A stretch of DNA of 6,445 nucleotides from Balneolia bacterium (lineage in GTDB: Bacteria; Bacteroidota; Rhodothermia; Balneolales; Cyclonatronaceae): the NCBI GenBank assembly GCA_003566395.1, contig PXDL01000013.1:1-6445 (forward strand), in the 5' to 3' direction. The notes beneath the pieces were generated by a model. That model did not search any database, was not told where the DNA came from, and saw only the letters and a program-made list of their open reading frames with translations. This document shows, piece by piece, positions 1 to 6,445 of the stretch (positions are counted from its first letter, which is position 1; every line of letters begins with the position of its first letter). A program made the translations under genes and the position numbers.

Positions 1-263
1 CGTAATCATCTTCTGTATTTGCAACTCTTGTTGGCTATTCAATAGCTTCTTGGATTCTGAACTTACCCCTTTCTTCTTGCTTACAAAACCCGCGGCCCCT
101 CTTGACTGATAGCTCTTCCACTAATTACTTACGGTATTCTTGTTTACACCAAACATAATGGCAATTTCCCCCTTTTTTTTCCTTGCTTTATAAGGCTTCT
201 TGCTCGTTTACGATAGCTAGCTCTTGTAGCATCATCTACCCTGCGAAAATCTTCTTTTTCCAT
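1..263 (-). pseudogene. IS630-family-like transposase, N-terminal part, disrupted and cut by the window edge
   Basis: Reading from an ATG at 261-263 gives MEKEDFRRVDDATR followed by SYRKRARSLIKQGKKRG (32 codons, to 168). The frame then fails and hits a stop. A -1 shift at the A8/G5 run (plus-strand 168-180) restores a sensible sequence: GEIAIMFGVNKNTVSN, then a TAG stop at 121-123, then WKSYQSRGAAGFVSKKKGVS and more open frame to base 1. The pattern (an 'I..G....EIA..FGVN..TVS.WWKSY' helix-turn-helix followed by a K/R-rich linker) matches the N-terminal DNA-binding region of IS630/Tc1-mariner-type transposases. This is recognised by eye, not by a search. The stop lies where the family usually has a second Trp, so it fits a single TGG-to-TAG change. 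The DDE catalytic part would lie left of the window. Two independent lesions argue for a decayed copy. An alternative in-frame ATG exists at 279-281, but 263 better matches the family start. Confidence 0.72.
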
Positions 264-317
264 GACGCAAATACACAACATATTTATGAATATATTACCG
301 TCAAGTTAATATCAAAC

Positions 318-354
318 AAAAAAACGCCACCGGTAAAATACCGATGGCGTTTTT
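318..354 (-). terminator. Rho-independent terminator of the giant adhesin gene
   Basis: Arms 320-335 and 339-354 are complementary over 16 bp around a 3-base loop (336-338), with a GC-rich core (CGCC/GGCG). The only non-Watson-Crick position is 330/344. In a minus-strand transcript it is a G-U wobble, but in a plus-strand transcript it would be a C-A mismatch, so the hairpin is better formed for the minus strand. On that strand the stem runs into seven T residues (plus-strand A's at 318-324). It sits 25 bp beyond the TAA of the adhesin gene and before the transposase remnant, separating their transcription. Confidence 0.9.
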
Positions 355-379
355 CTTTTGAAGTTTTAGGCTCTTGCGG

Positions 380-619
380 TTATTGAACCACTACGCGTTT
401 TATGGACATCTCTCCATCGCGAATGACTTTCACAAAGTACACTCCCGCAGCTAAGTTGATGTTCAATTCTTCTACAAGCTCTCCGCTCAATCGACCAATG
501 TTTCTGCTCAACAATTGCTTGCCTTGCATATCCATTACGTCTAATTGAACAGGACTTTCACTGTTGCCGGTTAAGCGAACACTGAAGTGGCCTCGATTCG
601 GATTAGGATATACCTCAAA
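380..619 (-). other. T9SS type A C-terminal sorting domain (protein domain)
   Basis: The last 79 residues begin FEVYPNPNRGHFSVRL, with the hallmark YPNP..G.F.V motif. They continue through a beta-rich core (VQLDVMDMQGKQL) and end AAGVYFVKVIRDGEMSIKRV followed by VVQ. This is the usual layout and length of the type A (Por secretion) sorting domain. In studied species it directs the protein through the T9SS translocon and is removed by a sortase-like protease while the mature protein is attached to a surface lipid or polysaccharide, or released. Confidence 0.93.
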
Positions 620-3600
620 GGCATTCTCCTCTGTCACTAAACCACCCGTGCTTACATTCGTCAACGTGAAGCAGTCTGATGTATCCTGACATCCCGCCTC
701 GTTGATGATCAACGCAAAGCTACCGTTTGCTTCAGGCTCAAAGTATTGACCGTTGGCACCTTCTACGATTTCTCCGGCGTCGCAATCCCACCATTGGTAA
801 GTTACGTCACTGCCTTCTAAATTCGCAATCAATGCGCCGCCGTATTCAACCATTAACGACGTGTCAATTTGCTCGGGCTGCTCTATTTCCACAGTAGCCG
901 TCGCTGAACATCCGTTGGCATCTGTAACGGTTACCTCATTCGTTCCCGCAGCTAAGTTGTTCACTGTTGCCGTTGCGGTTCCTGAAGTCCAGCTGTACGT
1001 GTAAGGAGTTGTACCTCCTTGAGCCATAGCTTCACCTCTACCATCTGCATAACCGAAGCAAGTAGCATCTTCTGTATTTTCAATCATTACTGAAAGTACA
1101 TCAGGCTGCGAAAGCGTTACGCTGTCTTCAACCATACAGCCGTTATCATCAGTTACGGTTACGTGCACCGTACCTACACCCAAGTCTGTGGCATTCATAG
1201 TTGAATCACCGTTACTCCAAGCATAGCTGTAAGGTGCAGTACCGCCCTGAGCGTTTACCATGGCTGCACCGTCTGTTTCACCGTTACATGTGATTCCGGA
1301 ACTGATGTTTACTGAAGCGGTCAAAGCTGACGGCTCATTCACAAAGTTGCTCAAAATGGTGTTACAACCGTTGGCGTCACTTACCGTTACTAAGTACAAG
1401 CCGGCGGTTAGGCTGTCGGCCGTGGCCGCCGTATCTCCGTTGCTCCAATTGTAGCTGTACGGACTCGTACCGCCGCTAACCACGGCTTCGAGTTCACCGT
1501 CTGATCCGCCGTTACAACTCACATGCGCAGTATTCAAGGATGCCTGTAACGCTGAAGGCTCAGTAATCGTAGCACTCACATTAACGTTACAGCCATTGGC
1601 ATCCGTTACCGTAACACTGAAGCTACCTGCTCCCAATCCGGTTGCGGTGGGGTTACCTTGGTTGTTACTCCAAGCATAGGAGTAACCCGGAGTCCCGCCC
1701 GAAGCGGTAACCGTAGCCGTACCGTTATTGGCTCCAAAGCAAGTTACGTCTGTAGTTGCGCTTATAGAGGCACTTAAGGCCGCAGGCTCATCTATAATCA
1801 CTGTTGATGTGGAAGTACATCCGTTGTCATCAGTTGCTGTCACAGTGTATGTGCCTTGAGACAATCCCGTCACCATAGCACCCGTTCCCGCAGATCCACT
1901 CCATGTATAAGTGTATGGAGCTGTTCCGCCTTGAGCAACCGCAGTGGCTGTACCGTCATTACCTCCGTTACAACTTACATTAGTTGAAGTTAATACTACA
2001 GACTGTAATGCAGAAGGCTGACTGATATTCACACTTTGAAGTGTTTGACAGTTGTTATCATCCGTAATCGTAACAATGTAACTGCCCGCGCTCAAACCGG
2101 TTTGCGTAGCACCGGTTGCAGCATTGCTCCACGTGTAAGTGTAAGGTGATGTACCTCCTGATGCAGATACTGTTCCTTCACCGTCAGATCCCCCGTTACA
2201 ACTCACATTCACCGTATTGGTAACCGAAGCTGTAAGAGGTGCTGAAGGTTCTGTGATCGTAACAGGTCCGCCTACCAACTGACATCCGTTAGCATCGGTT
2301 ATTGTACCTGTGTACGTACCCGGTCCTAAGTTGGAAATTGAGGGTGAGTTAGAATTATTACTCCAGTTATAGCTGTAAGGCTGAACACCGCCGGCAACCG
2401 TAATTTGGATAGAACCGTTCGCTGCTCCGTTACATGTAACATCATTAACTACCGCTGAAGTTAACTCGAGCGAATCAGGCTCGGTCAAATTCACCGATGC
2501 AACCGCTACACAGTTAGAGCTATCTGTAACAGTCAATTCATAGTTACCCGCGGTTAAGCCGGTTAAGTCTGCCGTTGTAGCGTTATTGCTCCAAGAGTAA
2601 TTGAACGGTGATGTACCTCCCGTAACGGTAGACGAAACTTCGCCCGTAGCATCACCGGCACAGTCAATCGTTTGGTCAATATTCAACGCTAAAGTAGGTG
2701 CAGCAACATCCAGAACAGTTCCTGACTCTGTAAGCGTACAACCGTTAGCATCCGTTACGGTAACCGTTGAAGGTGTACCTCCGGCTAAACCGGTTTCCGC
2801 AGCTGCACTACCGCCCGTTGACCAAGCATAGCTGTAAGGTGAAGTACCCCCCGATACCGCTATTGACAATTGACCGTCACTCAACCCGCAAGAAGAGTTT
2901 TGCATCGTTAAATTACCCGAAAGCGGAGCCGCAGGCTCAGTAAGCGTTACGCTCAATGAATCTGATATATTATTAATATCCGTAACCGTTACTGAATACG
3001 TACCGGCAGCCAAACCTGAAGCAGTTGTGGTAGTTCTGGCGGGGTCATCACTCCAATCAATAGTGAAAGGTGATTGACCGCCGTCAATAGAGATTACAAT
3101 CTCACCGTCTGCAAAACCGTTACAAGAAATATCACTACTTGACTGTAACGATATATCCGTAAAGCTCACTACAATCGTTGCCGTGTCATACAAAGTACCG
3201 CAAGGAGTACCCGTGTATTCAGCAATATATTCATATATACCCGGTACGGTAAACGGCCCCACTGTAGTTTCAACGTTGGTGTCGATTACCGCAGACTGGA
3301 AATTCCAACTAAAACCGGTTAGGTTACCGGGTACGGGAACGGTTACACCGCTGTTTACGACATTGGGATCCTGAGGTGAGTTCTCTGATAACACCCAGTT
3401 GTTTCCTGTATTGTCATCAGGTCCCTCTAAACGAATACCCCAAGAACTACCACCCCCCGAAAGCGGGTTAGCCCACTCCGATGCAGGCACATTGGCTGCT
3501 GCAGGAAATGTATATCCATTGTAGCCCACCGCATCAACAATATTCATTGACGGGTCGAATAAAATTCTACCGGCAGCCGTAACGGACCCGTAGGAGCCTG

Positions 3601-6445
3601 TGTATGTGCCATTCGCATGGTAATAAAAATCAGAAGGACTGGGAACGCTGCTTCCTAATTGACCTACCGCAAAAACAGCGGTACCATTTGGCCCCAATAC
3701 AGTTCCTGAGGGGAAAGTATAGGTTCCATCCATGGAGGCTCTCCATTGTTCCAATGTATATCCTGCTAAATCACTATTGGGAACTCCCGTAATCTCAATG
3801 TAGTCATCAGCACCCAGCCATGAAGGAGTTCCTCCAACAGGAGACCCTGTTGAAGAACCTGCCCAATGACAAATCTCAGTTATAAAGAAGTCTCCACCCG
3901 GGAAAAACGGTGATTGAGCCGTTAACTCCACACTGTCTCCGGATATATAAACAGTATCAATTTTAGGTGAAACTGCAAGAAGCGGGTCAATGTCAACATT
4001 AAATGAATTTATCAATGTATCGTTGGCAGTTACGTCATTCACTGCATTAGTATCAATGTAAGCTAAAGTAATTACATAATTACCCGGAACTGACATATCA
4101 ACTCCGTCGCCGCCGAATTCAACAGAATTTCCAACAGCCAAAGAACCGGAGTTCACATTAATAATACCATTAGAATTCACCGGACCTGTTACTTCCCAAG
4201 TGAAAGTAAGAGGATCGCTGTTGAAATCTATGGTTGAACCTAAGTTGTTGGTAACCTCAAAATAGATACTGTCATTACTTCCCAAACACTCACTTGATGA
4301 CAAACGAACATCATCAAGTCCCACATCACCGTTTGGTGCAGTAAATTCATACGCTCCAATACTCGGGTTGTTAGGGTCTCTGGGATTACCTTCGATATCT
4401 GTCGGAATCTGAGGAATCCCCAAGCCTTCATTATCTATCGCATTGCTCAACGGGAGTAAATTATCTGGAGCTAAAAATAACGGATCGGCAGATACTGAGT
4501 TAGCGTCGTTATTCGCAGGACTGTTAACACCTTGCAGTGTTGCTAAATCAGCTCTTGCGCTACCGTAATAGACAAAGTTACTACCATCGCTGTAGTAGTT
4601 ATTGTAGTCTATGTCCTCAATACTGTTTGTACTGCTTACGAATAACGCATAACCCGTCCCGCTTCCGGGTGTGTGGGCTAAGTTATTATTCCAAATACGC
4701 AAATTAGACGGGGAAGCATTGGAAACGTTTAAAGCTCTACCGCTAGGTTGATCAACATTAATACTGTTATGTATAATATCGATATATTGAGAGGAAGTAT
4801 TTAAAATACGAATACCGCTCGTAAGAGTTGAATTACTTCGGAAGCCACCGCCGATAGCATTATTCACTATGGCAGCACGATTGGTTGATGTACCCCCTCC
4901 ATTCGTGTTAAAAATTCCATAGCGTCCCATTCCGCGAAGTGTATTACCAATAATTTGGTAATCATCTGTAGATGAGAAATAAATCGCCGCACTAAAGTCT
5001 GTTCCCGTGCTTCGAACATCAACTGTATTATTCTCTATAGTTACACCGTCATTACGCAGAAGGTATATACCGTAGTAATAAGAATCATCCAAATGGTTTC
5101 CTTCAATAGTTACATTTTGTACTTGATTACCAAAGTTACCGTTAATACGAATACCATTATAACCACCGAGAATGTAATTGTTTTCCAATGTAATATTCGA
5201 TACTCCGGAAGCTCCTAATGTAAAACTGGTATTGCTTCCTGAAACAATTACACCCTCTACAAATGTAGATGTAGAATTTCCATCGGTCAATAAACTACAA
5301 TTCTTCATTGTTATATCTGAAGTGTTATCCGTAATGTGAACAACCCATCCGTAAGTACCTGAAGATTGCGCTTCAATAGTTAAACTATCAAAAGTATAGT
5401 GTGATGCTTCATCAAAACGCACCGTGTAACGGTCATCGTTTTGATTTTGCTCAAAAGTCAAAACCGTGTTGGCGGCTCCCGCACCTTTAAAAGTTACGTT
5501 GTTTGTAGCCGACACACCCGTATAGTCCTCTATAACAATTTGCTCATTGTAAGTTCCGGCTTCTACGGCGAACTCTACAGGCCCTGATACACCACAAACT
5601 TCCAACGCTCTAACAGCAGAAGTGAAATCAGGGAAATCTGTAGTTCCCGAAGTGCCAATGGTATAACTACCCGATAAAGTTCCGGGACAAATTGTATTGA
5701 AAGGCTCCGGATCAGACCACGCTGAAGTATCTTGCCCGTTGGCACATACCTCACGCACATAAAATTCATAATCTGTAATGGCAGATAAACCTGTAGCGGT
5801 AACCGTACTTGATGAAACAAATGTCCCCGTTCCCGGAGTTCCGCCAAGCGGTACTATATCATACATAAAGTTGTTAGAAGGGTCGCCGGGTGTCCAAGAC
5901 AAATCTGCAGTGTTAGTTGTTACGTTTGCTGCACTTAAACCGGTGGGTGCCGGTAAATTTGATTGCAAAACGGCACTTGCCGTATCATTAAATGTAGTGG
6001 TATCCGTTGTGTTATTGGGATTACTGGTCCACGCCACTACATTGTAAGCTGCATTAGTAAAAGTAAATGAACCCAAATTAATTTGGGCTGTATTGCTTCC
6101 TGTACCCCCTACAGTATCTAGTGTACTTGTGTACGTAAAAGAAGGTTGTGCTACGCCGTTCACTTCCCAATTCACGTCAACAGATGTAATTTGATTGGTG
6201 CCAAAATTCTGAATAGTTACCACCACATCTTGGGGTCCGGGGCAAAATACCCCCGGAGAATCAATAGAAGCAACACCGGCATCATCTTGTGCAATTAATG
6301 GTACAAGAAGTTCTATACGAACTTCACCATCTCCGGTATTAACACCGGCTTGATTAATTTGATTGGTTCCCGCATTAAACGAACCACCGCCGCCACCGGC
6401 TCTTCTGGGAGAAGAACTCCCCGAAGCAGCACCACCGGAATATCC
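380..6445 (-). CDS. Giant multidomain T9SS-secreted surface protein with SprB repeats (5' end outside window)
   Basis: The frame is open from the right edge to a TAA at 380-382, giving 2,021 visible residues. A GTG at 6224-6226 could be taken as a start, but the frame continues upstream with sensible domain sequence (VFCPGPQDVVVTIQNFG crosses it), so the gene is 5'-truncated by the window. Visible domains (residue 1 = codon 6443-6445): end of a glycine-rich domain 1-50; CARDB/Ig-like 61-163; fibronectin type III 164-252; parallel beta-helix 253-701; CARDB/Ig-like 705-820; Ig/PKD-like 821-1097 interrupted by a lamin-tail-like domain 852-1031; ten SprB repeats 1098-1857; Ig-like 1858-1939; T9SS type A sorting domain 1943-2021. 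Known from the families: such proteins cross the outer membrane through T9SS and are surface-attached or released after C-terminal cleavage. SprB repeats occur in the gliding adhesin of Flavobacterium johnsoniae. Inferred role: adhesion or matrix binding. No catalytic residues are recognisable. No signal peptide is visible because the start is missing. The gene ends its transcription unit. Confidence 0.93.
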   Translation of the reverse strand, partial: GYSGGAASGSSSPRRAGGGGGSFNAGTNQINQAGVNTGDGEVRIELLVPLIAQDDAGVASIDSPGVFCPGPQDVVVTIQNFGTNQITSVDVNWEVNGVAQPSFTYTSTLDTVGGTGSNTAQINLGSFTFTNAAYNVVAWTSNPNNTTDTTTFNDTASAVLQSNLPAPTGLSAANVTTNTADLSWTPGDPSNNFMYDIVPLGGTPGTGTFVSSSTVTATGLSAITDYEFYVREVCANGQDTSAWSDPEPFNTICPGTLSGSYTIGTSGTTDFPDFTSAVRALEVCGVSGPVEFAVEAGTYNEQIVIEDYTGVSATNNVTFKGAGAANTVLTFEQNQNDDRYTVRFDEASHYTFDSLTIEAQSSGTYGWVVHITDNTSDITMKNCSLLTDGNSTSTFVEGVIVSGSNTSFTLGASGVSNITLENNYILGGYNGIRINGNFGNQVQNVTIEGNHLDDSYYYGIYLLRNDGVTIENNTVDVRSTGTDFSAAIYFSSTDDYQIIGNTLRGMGRYGIFNTNGGGTSTNRAAIVNNAIGGGFRSNSTLTSGIRILNTSSQYIDIIHNSINVDQPSGRALNVSNASPSNLRIWNNNLAHTPGSGTGYALFVSSTNSIEDIDYNNYYSDGSNFVYYGSARADLATLQGVNSPANNDANSVSADPLFLAPDNLLPLSNAIDNEGLGIPQIPTDIEGNPRDPNNPSIGAYEFTAPNGDVGLDDVRLSSSECLGSNDSIYFEVTNNLGSTIDFNSDPLTFTWEVTGPVNSNGIINVNSGSLAVGNSVEFGGDGVDMSVPGNYVITLAYIDTNAVNDVTANDTLINSFNVDIDPLLAVSPKIDTVYISGDSVELTAQSPFFPGGDFFITEICHWAGSSTGSPVGGTPSWLGADDYIEITGVPNSDLAGYTLEQWRASMDGTYTFPSGTVLGPNGTAVFAVGQLGSSVPSPSDFYYHANGTYTGSYGSVTAAGRILFDPSMNIVDAVGYNGYTFPAAANVPASEWANPLSGGGSSWGIRLEGPDDNTGNNWVLSENSPQDPNVVNSGVTVPVPGNLTGFSWNFQSAVIDTNVETTVGPFTVPGIYEYIAEYTGTPCGTLYDTATIVVSFTDISLQSSSDISCNGFADGEIVISIDGGQSPFTIDWSDDPARTTTTASGLAAGTYSVTVTDINNISDSLSVTLTEPAAPLSGNLTMQNSSCGLSDGQLSIAVSGGTSPYSYAWSTGGSAAAETGLAGGTPSTVTVTDANGCTLTESGTVLDVAAPTLALNIDQTIDCAGDATGEVSSTVTGGTSPFNYSWSNNATTADLTGLTAGNYELTVTDSSNCVAVASVNLTEPDSLELTSAVVNDVTCNGAANGSIQITVAGGVQPYSYNWSNNSNSPSISNLGPGTYTGTITDANGCQLVGGPVTITEPSAPLTASVTNTVNVSCNGGSDGEGTVSASGGTSPYTYTWSNAATGATQTGLSAGSYIVTITDDNNCQTLQSVNISQPSALQSVVLTSTNVSCNGGNDGTATAVAQGGTAPYTYTWSGSAGTGAMVTGLSQGTYTVTATDDNGCTSTSTVIIDEPAALSASISATTDVTCFGANNGTATVTASGGTPGYSYAWSNNQGNPTATGLGAGSFSVTVTDANGCNVNVSATITEPSALQASLNTAHVSCNGGSDGELEAVVSGGTSPYSYNWSNGDTAATADSLTAGLYLVTVSDANGCNTILSNFVNEPSALTASVNISSGITCNGETDGAAMVNAQGGTAPYSYAWSNGDSTMNATDLGVGTVHVTVTDDNGCMVEDSVTLSQPDVLSVMIENTEDATCFGYADGRGEAMAQGGTTPYTYSWTSGTATATVNNLAAGTNEVTVTDANGCSATATVEIEQPEQIDTSLMVEYGGALIANLEGSDVTYQWWDCDAGEIVEGANGQYFEPEANGSFALIINEAGCQDTSDCFTLTNVSTGGLVTEENAFEVYPNPNRGHFSVRLTGNSESPVQLDVMDMQGKQLLSRNIGRLSGELVEELNINLAAGVYFVKVIRDGEMSIKRVVVQ
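629..874 (-). other. Ig-like spacer domain between SprB array and sorting domain
   Basis: About 82 residues following the last SprB repeat include ANLEGSDVTYQWWDCDAGE, FALIINEAGCQDTSDCF and a short TNVSTGG linker. The YQWWDC...GC.DTS.C arrangement is common just before type A sorting domains in Bacteroidota surface proteins. It has three Cys, of which two (the WWDCD and the NEAGC positions) are placed like an Ig-fold disulfide pair. It probably acts as a stalk. Assigned by pattern only. Confidence 0.65.
875..3154 (-). repeat. Ten tandem SprB repeats
   Basis: The array has ten in-frame units of 74-78 codons. In protein order they lie at 2924-3154, 2696-2923, 2471-2695, 2237-2470, 2009-2236, 1778-2008, 1550-1777, 1325-1549, 1097-1324 and 875-1096. 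The consensus seen is L-x-A-S...[VI][ST]CNGG.DG...V.A.GGT.PY.Y.WSN....T..L.AGTY.VTVTDANGC...........EPSA. Each unit has a Cys near residue 12. All but the first have a second Cys in the NGC-type turn, so a per-repeat disulfide is plausible. Known: SprB repeats build long filamentous adhesins, including the F. johnsoniae gliding adhesin. Inferred: this block is a flexible stalk, or the adhesive part, that holds the N-terminal domains away from the cell. Unit boundaries were set from the EP-x-A/L junctions. Confidence 0.92.
3155..3985 (-). other. Ig/PKD-like domain with an inserted lamin-tail-type (LTD) domain
   Basis: An Ig/PKD-like domain appears in two pieces. The first strands are at 3893-3985 (SPKIDTVYISGDSVELTAQS, then PFFPGG). 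The rest is at 3155-3352 (LTGFSWNFQSAVIDTN, TVGPFTVPGIYEYIAEY, CGTLYDTATIVVSF). Between them, 3353-3892 encodes about 180 residues that look like a lamin-tail domain: DFFITEICHWAG at the start, DDYIEITGVPNSDLAGYTLE, a TFPSGTVLGPNGTAVFAVGQ strand-turn, IVDAVGYNG, and a closing SSWGIRLEGPDDNTGNNWVL segment. LTDs are Ig-fold modules common in secreted bacterial proteins and nucleases. Their role here is unknown, with binding or scaffolding most likely. LTD identity is fairly confident; the nested topology is inference. Confidence 0.7.
3986..4333 (-). other. CARDB/Ig-like domain after the beta-helix
   Basis: About 116 residues begin NGDVGLDDVRLSSSECLGSN. They include DSIYFEVTNNLGSTIDFN, LTFTWEVTGPV, SLAVGNSVEFGG and PGNYVITLAYIDTNAVND, and end NSFNVDI. 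The alternation of 'Y.EVTN.G...I.F...PL...W.VTGP' with 'G.Y.ITL.....ND...NDT' is the usual CARDB-like beta-sandwich pattern of Bacteroidota adhesins, and resembles the domain at 5957-6265. Likely a structural spacer. Confidence 0.6.
4343..5689 (-). other. Right-handed parallel beta-helix domain (PbH1-type)
   Basis: Roughly 450 residues begin CPGTLSGSYTIGTSGTTDFP, a common lead-in to beta-helix domains of this phylum. They continue as irregular rungs of 20-30 residues rich in Asn and Ile/Val: TFDSLTIEAQSSGTYGW, DITMKNCSLL, VQNVTIEGNHLDDSYYYGIY, DGVTIENNTVDV, YQIIGNTLRGMGRYGIFNT, YIDIIHNSINVD, LRIWNNNLAH and DIDYNNYYSDG. The domain closes with DPLFLAPDNLLPLSNAIDNE and TDIEGNPRDPNNPSIGAYEF, the ending typical of beta-helix proteins of the choice-of-anchor Q kind. 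Pectate-lyase-like enzymes share this fold, but I cannot identify a catalytic Arg/Asp set. Binding of a surface polysaccharide is as likely as catalysis. Confidence 0.85.
5690..5956 (-). other. Fibronectin type III domain
   Basis: About 89 residues: LPAPTGLSAANVTTNTADLS followed by W, then FMYDIVPLGG, STVTATGLSAITDYEFYVRE, and VCANGQDTSAWSDPEPFNT. The conserved W in the 'ADLSW' strand, the 'TGLSA.TDYEFYVR' tyrosine corner and the final 'SAWSDP..F.T' strand are classic FnIII marks. It joins the N-terminal CARDB-like domain to the beta-helix, probably as a spacer or binding module. Confidence 0.9.
5957..6265 (-). other. CARDB-like N-terminal beta-sandwich domain
   Basis: Starting near IDSPGVFCPGPQDVVVTIQN and followed by FGTNQITSVDVNWEVNGVAQ, then TYTSTLDTVGGTGSNTAQIN, LGSFTF, and YNVVAWTSNPNN. 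This 'D..SP...FC.G.QDV.VTI.NFGTN.I.SV.V.WEVNG' signature is widespread in large T9SS-exported proteins. It spans the GTG at 6224-6226 without a break, which is the main reason for extending the gene to the window edge. Confidence 0.75.
6296..6445 (-). other. C-terminal end of a glycine-rich (ALK/LTK-like) domain
   Basis: The first visible residues read GYSGGAASGSSSPRRAGGGG, then GSFNAGTNQINQAGVNTGDG and EVRIELL. The 'AGGGGGSFNAGTNQ...GVNTGDGEV.I' ending matches the C-terminal part of the glycine-rich domain shared by bacterial surface proteins and the animal ALK/LTK receptors (Pfam Gly_rich type). Most of the domain lies beyond the right edge. Family assignment is from memory of the motif. 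Confidence 0.65.

Noticed and set aside
168..180. Programmed -1 frameshift in the transposase at A AAA AAA / GGGGG
   Set aside because: The run could be slippery and some IS elements use frameshifting, but a TAG about 15 codons further on, inside the helix-turn-helix, would still end translation. A single-base loss in a homopolymer is simpler.
264..304. Promoter for the transposase (TTGACG at 299-304 with TATGTT 16 bp downstream)
   Set aside because: The -10 match is only four of six, the spacing leaves almost no leader, and there is no good TAnnTTTG element as expected in Bacteroidota.
183..386. Plus-strand open frame of 67 codons
   Set aside because: It lies antisense to the transposase remnant, runs through the terminator hairpin and ends within the adhesin stop region. 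Its composition shows no protein-like pattern.
875..3154. CRISPR array or satellite DNA
   Set aside because: The 222-234 bp periodicity is that of protein repeats kept in frame. The DNA units are diverged and lack identical short repeats with unique spacers.
5778..6047. Open frames on the plus strand and in other minus frames within the long gene (also near 1260, 2601, 3183, 3604, 4240 and 5575)
   Set aside because: All are short, lie inside the well-supported long frame, and show no recognisable domain. They arise from its biased Thr/Gly/Ser/Asn codons.
380..6226. A start codon at the GTG 6224-6226
   Set aside because: The same frame continues upstream to base 6445 without a stop, and the CARDB-like domain spans this point (PGPQDVVVTIQNFG), so the GTG is internal.

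Overview
The window suggests a member of the Bacteroidota, most likely a gliding or surface-adhesive flavobacterium-like organism. This rests on a very long secreted protein that ends in a type IX secretion (T9SS) sorting domain and carries SprB repeats, both characteristic of this phylum. The order-level guess (Flavobacteriales or relatives) is inference only.

Layout, all on the minus strand. Positions 380-6445 are one reading frame that stays open to the right edge, so the N-terminus lies outside the window. The visible 2,021 residues form a chain of extracellular modules. In N to C order they are: the tail of a glycine-rich domain, a CARDB/Ig-like domain, a fibronectin type III domain, a right-handed parallel beta-helix of about 450 residues, a second CARDB/Ig-like domain, a lamin-tail-type domain apparently nested inside an Ig/PKD-like domain, ten tandem SprB repeats, an Ig-like spacer, and a T9SS type A C-terminal sorting domain. 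No catalytic motif is evident. The best reading is a giant cell-surface or secreted adhesin or matrix protein.

A strong intrinsic terminator (318-354) lies 25 bp past the stop codon, so the adhesin is the last gene of its transcript. Beyond it, the left edge (1-263) holds the 5' part of an IS630-type transposase gene, broken by a frameshift and an in-frame stop and running off the window. No other gene, RNA gene or CRISPR array was found. Open frames on the plus strand and in the other minus frames are antisense or out-of-frame shadows of the long gene. I see no new multi-gene system here; the points of interest are the domain mosaic and the decayed transposon next to it.
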